Assembly (NCBI RefSeq): GCF_030056815.1
Contig: NZ_JASHKR010000009.1
Span: 1-64,000 of the forward strand
Direction: 5' to 3'
DNA from: Rhodococcus sp. IEGM 1379
Lineage (GTDB): Bacteria > Actinomycetota > Actinomycetes > Mycobacteriales > Mycobacteriaceae
Length of the DNA stretch: 64,000 nucleotides
Positions 60,647 through 64,000 of this stretch are shown here, piece by piece. Within the stretch, counting starts at the first letter, position 1; every line of letters begins with the position of its first letter. Position numbers and translations under genes: made by a program. The notes under the pieces were generated by a model. The model was not told the origin of the DNA and searched no databases. It saw only the letters and a list, made by a program, of their open reading frames with translations.

Positions 60647-60660
60647 GCTATTGTCGCCCC

Positions 60661-61092
60661 ATGGCAAAGCTCACGGTGAAAATCGACGTTCCGCTCCCGA
60701 CTCAGGAAGTGTGGGACAAGGCCTCCGACCTCAGTGGTTACGAGAACTGGCTGGTAGTCCACGACGGGTGGCGCAGTGATCTGCCCGAGAATTTGGGTGT
60801 CGGCACTGAAATCAGCTCCGTCGTGACAGTGAAAGGCCTGCGCAATCGCGTGCGCTGGACCATCAAGAAGTACGACGTCCCCAAAGCTCTCTCGCTCAAG
60901 GGCGACGGCAAGGGTGGCGTCAAACTGGGTCTCGAGTTGGACGTCAAGCCTAAGGGGGCAGGTTCCGAGTTGGCGTTGACCATCGAACTCGGTGGCGCAC
61001 CACTGTTCGGACCTATCGGGTCCGGAGTTGCCCGGGCACTCAAAGGTGACATCGAAAAGTCGTTGGCACAGTTCGTGCAAATTTACGCCTGA
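60661..61092 (+). CDS. SRPBCC family protein (Rv0910 toxin homologue)
   Basis: A 143-residue START/SRPBCC-fold protein starting MAKLTVKIDVPLPTQEVWDK, with SDLSGYENWLVVHDGWRSDL, VVTVKGLRNRVRWTIKKYDV and GGAPLFGPIGSGVARALKGD. This matches M. tuberculosis Rv0910, described as the toxin partner of Rv0909. In this window its antitoxin-like partner is at 51074, 9.4 kb upstream, so it is not a compact toxin-antitoxin operon. The frame runs open upstream through the hairpin, but ATG 60661 gives the family start. Confidence 0.87.
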   Translation: MAKLTVKIDVPLPTQEVWDKASDLSGYENWLVVHDGWRSDLPENLGVGTEISSVVTVKGLRNRVRWTIKKYDVPKALSLKGDGKGGVKLGLELDVKPKGAGSELALTIELGGAPLFGPIGSGVARALKGDIEKSLAQFVQIYA

Positions 61093-61205
61093 AATTCGAA
61101 CAAGAGCTACTTTTTGGCAAACATGAGTTAGGATTCTTTCCGGCGGAATAAACAGGGCAATAGTTTGTTATTGGTCGGTTGCTCCTGCCGGAGAGGATTC
61201 CGTCA

Positions 61206-62864
61206 ATGTCTGGTCGTCACGGACCGTCCGGGGTGCCCGCAGCGTCGATGCCGCGATCGGTAAAAGTGCTGGTCGGGGTGCTCGCGGTGGTTGCTGTCGC
61301 TGGTGCTGCTGCATTCGTAGTCACCTTCAGTAGTGTGGAGGCGCGCGTTCCGGCGGTAGCTTCCGCCCCACCTGAACCTGGTTGTGGGGAGAAGTCCAAG
61401 CTCGTCATCGCGGTCGATCCGTCTATTGCGACCGGCGTCGAAGCTGTTGTCGCTACCATCGCTCCGGAAAAGCTCGGCTGCGCGTCGTTCACTGTGGTTT
61501 CCCAGGATTCTGCCCGTACATTCGGCGATCTCGCCGGTGGCGGCACCGGTCCGGCACTGTGGATCCCCGACTCGTCGGAATGGCTGGACAAGGTCACCGG
61601 GGTCGGGCGCAGTAGTTTCCGCAAGGTCAGTGCCTCGGTAGCCTCCACTCCGGTCGTCACGGTCACGAGAACCGGCGAAGGGACGCGGCCAGGAAATTGG
61701 CTCGACGTTCTTGCGGTACCCGGGTTGCACATCGGCGATCCGCTGTCGAGTGCTGTTTCCAGCGCCCCCATCGTGGCGGCTTTCGCCGAAACACAGGCGC
61801 AGAACGGCAATCCGGCATCCATCTCGGCCGCATTGGTTCCCGTCGCGCAGGTGCAGTTGGGCAACGTGAAGGAAGCGGGTTCAACCGGACGCATCGAAAA
61901 GGTTGCGGAAGCCGGCGGAACAGCGGTCACTACAGAACAGACCTTTACCACCTACCGCGCCGCTCACGCCGATGCTCAATTGACCGCAGTGGTGCCGGCA
62001 ACAGGCACGGTCTTCATGAACTACCCCGTAGCGCTCACCGGAGCCGGCACGGTCGACGCGAGCGCTCAGGCACAGGTCCTCATCGACGCGCTCTCATCCG
62101 AGACTGGCCGAACGGTCTTGTCCGGACTAGGTTTCCGTGGTCCGGGCAACGAACCGCTCGGAAGCGGCGGCATCGGCGTCAGCACGGCCCTGGTACCGAG
62201 TGATCCGTCGGTGGTGGCAAAAGCACTGGCACGCTACGACGTTCTTTCTCGGCCCTCCCGTGCTCTGGCGGTTGTCGACGTCTCAGGTTCGATGGATTAC
62301 GTGCAGGACGGTGTGACCCGGATGGCTGCGACGGCCCAGGCCGGCGACATCGCGATCCGAATGTTCCCGGGCAACGCACAATTGGGCTTGTGGGCGTTCT
62401 CGATCACACTCGGAGGGGATACCGACTACCGAGAACTCGAACCGGTTCGACGTATGGACGCGGCCGAGGGCAATGCCGATCATCGCACCCAACTTCTCTC
62501 ACAAGTCGACACGCTGCCTTCGCTCGTCGGCGGCGGGACAGGACTGTACGACAGCATCCTCGCCGCATTCCGTCAGATTCAAAGCACCTATGATCCTGCC
62601 TCGATCAATTCGGTGATTTTGGTGACGGACGGGGCTAATGACGATCCGTCGGGAATCTCGCTGAAGGACTTGCTCGATACCCTTGCGCGTGAACAGGATT
62701 CCGCGCGGCCGGTTCCCATCATCACCATCGGTGTCACCGACGACGCGGATACCGAAGTGCTGAAACAGATTTCCGCTGTCACCGGCGGCAACAGTCACTT
62801 CGCACCCACGCCCGCGGATATTCCCAAGGTGTTCGTCGGAGCGATCAGCGGCCGTGCCGGATGA
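61206..62864 (+). CDS. Membrane-anchored solute-binding/VWA fusion protein
   Basis: A 552-residue protein with an N-terminal membrane anchor or signal helix (18-42), a region of about 300 residues like a periplasmic solute-binding protein (KLVIAVDPSIATGVEAVVAT onwards), and a C-terminal VWA domain. The metal site is DVSGSM (Asp358, Ser360, Ser362), with VTDGAND further on. GGAGAGGA lies upstream of ATG 61206. It faces the outside of the cell. Such SBP-VWA fusions are common in mycolata but their ligand is unknown. It is convergent with the broken solute-binding gene. Confidence 0.85.
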   Translation: MSGRHGPSGVPAASMPRSVKVLVGVLAVVAVAGAAAFVVTFSSVEARVPAVASAPPEPGCGEKSKLVIAVDPSIATGVEAVVATIAPEKLGCASFTVVSQDSARTFGDLAGGGTGPALWIPDSSEWLDKVTGVGRSSFRKVSASVASTPVVTVTRTGEGTRPGNWLDVLAVPGLHIGDPLSSAVSSAPIVAAFAETQAQNGNPASISAALVPVAQVQLGNVKEAGSTGRIEKVAEAGGTAVTTEQTFTTYRAAHADAQLTAVVPATGTVFMNYPVALTGAGTVDASAQAQVLIDALSSETGRTVLSGLGFRGPGNEPLGSGGIGVSTALVPSDPSVVAKALARYDVLSRPSRALAVVDVSGSMDYVQDGVTRMAATAQAGDIAIRMFPGNAQLGLWAFSITLGGDTDYRELEPVRRMDAAEGNADHRTQLLSQVDTLPSLVGGGTGLYDSILAAFRQIQSTYDPASINSVILVTDGANDDPSGISLKDLLDTLAREQDSARPVPIITIGVTDDADTEVLKQISAVTGGNSHFAPTPADIPKVFVGAISGRAG

Positions 62865-62870
62865 TCGGAG

Positions 62871-63416
62871 TTATTCGAGGATCGGTGCGTCCGCAGTGTC
62901 GGTGATCCACTCGGTGGCCAGCGCCTCGAGAGTTCCGTCGGCGTAGAGCGAGTCGACGGCCGCAGAAACACAAGCAGTGAGCGGGCTGTTTTTCTCGAGA
63001 ACCAAGCTGAAGAATTCCGTGACAGCGTTTGGCCTGGGGAACTGTCCGACGATCACCGACTGGGGTAGCTCGGTTTCGGTGATGTGGAAACCGGTGGGAA
63101 TGTCGACAACCAGTGGGTCGATTTCGCCGGCCACCAGCGCAGCCTTCGCGTCGTTGGTGTTTGCGTAAGTCCGTGGCGGTGTCTTCGGGGTGATGGTGTC
63201 GGTGATGGCAAGCAAGCTGGTCGAACCAGCCTGCGCGCCCAGTCGATACGTTGCGAGCGACGTGAGATCAGCGGCCTGCGACGCGCTGTTGCTCTGCAAC
63301 GCAATGACAGACTGCGCCACCGCGTAATACGGCGAGCTGAAATCGACGGCGTCGCGGCGGTCCCCGGAAATCGTGAACTGGTCGAGCGCGAAGTCGAAGT
63401 CTTTGCTGCCGGGCTG
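62871..63416 (-). pseudogene. C-terminal fragment of a glutamate-type ABC solute-binding protein
   Basis: The last 180 or so codons of a type-3 solute-binding protein: FDFALDQFTISGDRRDAVDF, SSPYYAVAQSVIALQS and then a normal second lobe to the stop (TAA at 62871-62873). The N-terminal signal peptide and first lobe are absent: the frame meets a stop just upstream of the first conserved residues (about 63417-63430), where the ligD promoter region begins. A GTG at 63320 could start a 149-residue product without a signal peptide. No permease or ATPase is nearby. It is decayed. Confidence 0.75.
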
Positions 63417-63460
63417 CGAATTTTACGACCAGGTGCCGCTTTTTCGCGCACAATGAGGAC

Positions 63461-64000
63461 ATGGCGACGACCGATCGGGGTCAGATCACACTCGACGGCA
63501 TAATCGTGCCCGTGACCAACCTCGGGAAGGTCCTCTATCCGGAGAGCGGGACAACCAAAGCTGAAGTGATCGACTACTACACCCGGATTTCGTCCGTGAT
63601 GATCCCGCACGTCGTTGCCTGTCCGGGTACGCGCAAGCGGTGGCCGAACGGGGTGGACGGTCAATCGTTCTTCGAGAAAAATCTCGCATCATCTGCTCCG
63701 GCATGGTTGACCCGCGCGTCGCTGCAACACTCCGATCGGGTGGTCACCTATCCCATTTTTGATTCGGTGGCATCGCTCGCCTGGCTCGGCCAGCAAGCCG
63801 CGCTCGAATTACATGTTCCGCAATGGCGATTCGACGGTTCGGGCCGGGGACCGGCAACCCGGTTGGTGTTCGATCTGGACCCGGGAGAGGGCGTCGGGTT
63901 AGCAGAATGTGCCGAAGTAGCTCGCTGGATCCGTGATTTGGTCGGAACTTTGGGGTGGACGGCCTACCCGGTTACCAGTGGCAGCAAGGGCATTCACCTG
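63461..64000 (+). CDS. ligD: LigD, NHEJ ligase/primase-polymerase (5' part, runs off the window)
   Basis: The first 180 codons of LigD, starting MATTDRGQITLDGIIVPVTN. The polymerase domain comes first, as in M. tuberculosis LigD: KVLYPESGTTKAEVIDYYTR, TRKRWPNGVDGQSFFEKNLA, the metal-binding DLDPGEGVG and PVTSGSKGIHL at the edge. Later nuclease and ligase domains lie outside the window. LigD joins broken DNA ends together with Ku. No ku gene is within the window. TGAGGA precedes the ATG. It is divergent from the broken solute-binding gene. Confidence 0.95.
   Translation, partial: MATTDRGQITLDGIIVPVTNLGKVLYPESGTTKAEVIDYYTRISSVMIPHVVACPGTRKRWPNGVDGQSFFEKNLASSAPAWLTRASLQHSDRVVTYPIFDSVASLAWLGQQAALELHVPQWRFDGSGRGPATRLVFDLDPGEGVGLAECAEVARWIRDLVGTLGWTAYPVTSGSKGIHL

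Noticed and set aside
18455-61200. tRNA genes, rRNA genes, CRISPR arrays, prophage or complete insertion sequences
   Set aside because: No cloverleaf, repeat-spacer array, phage structural gene or intact transposase was seen when reading the window.

Overview
The window looks like a chromosomal segment of a mycolic-acid actinobacterium, most likely Rhodococcus (erythropolis/qingshengii type). The reasons are high GC with dense, often 4-bp-overlapping genes, frequent GTG starts, and a set of recognisable mycobacterial-type orthologues: PrrA/PrrB, AccD3, EchA6, a CtpE-type P-ATPase, an MT0933-type antitoxin, an Rv0910-like SRPBCC protein, LigD and a complete conservon. The identification is by recognition of protein sequences; no search was run.

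Layout. 0-3.6 kb: glycerol catabolism (a broken 3' piece of glpF, then glpK and glpD). 3.7-10 kb: an LtrA-type membrane protein, a LuxR-type regulator, a LimB-like flavin monooxygenase with a small partner, and a large LPG-synthase-type membrane protein with a kinase-like middle. 10-14 kb: polyphosphate kinase 2 and the prrA-prrB two-component operon ending in a YghZ-type aldo/keto reductase. 14-20 kb: regulator/target pairs (TetR with a YhgE-like membrane protein, photolyase, TetR with DUF1304) and two decay scars: a collapsed divergent MFS/TetR pair and a truncated tnpB next to an orphan leader peptide and terminator. 20-28.5 kb: SDR dehydrogenase, propionyl-CoA synthetase, accD3 with a coupled membrane protein, a NatAB-type ABC exporter, and an XRE/membrane pair. 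28.6-35.6 kb: VOC/TetR operon, two aldo/keto reductases, ABC-F ATPase, methyltransferase, Old Yellow Enzyme. 35.7-38.7 kb: cytochrome oxidase subunit I (ctaD), a translationally coupled 59-residue membrane protein, and a one-cysteine OhrR-type regulator behind a 41-bp near-perfect palindrome whose core recurs in the ctaD promoter. 38.7-43.8 kb: a conservon (cvnA-D) followed by a stand-alone MHYT sensor. 44-51.3 kb: FAD oxidoreductase, echA6, NAPE-PLD-like hydrolase, ctpE, a lone diguanylate cyclase, and the antitoxin homologue. 51.3-60.6 kb: CPA1 antiporter, lipoprotein esterase, a LytS/LytTR system and two sodium:monocarboxylate symporters, each with a small membrane partner. 60.6-64 kb: SRPBCC protein, a fused solute-binding/VWA protein, a broken solute-binding gene, and the start of ligD.

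Putting it together: genes equivalent to M. tuberculosis Rv0902c, 0903c, 0904c, 0905, 0906, 0908, 0909, 0910 and 0938 occur here in the same order and orientation but spread over more than 50 kb, with Rhodococcus-type accessory modules between them. The strongest candidate for something undescribed is the ctaD / 59-aa protein / OhrR-like unit, where sequence suggests peroxide-responsive control of terminal oxidase. Next come the conservon with MHYT protein and the LytTR-controlled pair of monocarboxylate transporters. No tRNA, rRNA, CRISPR array or complete mobile element was seen.
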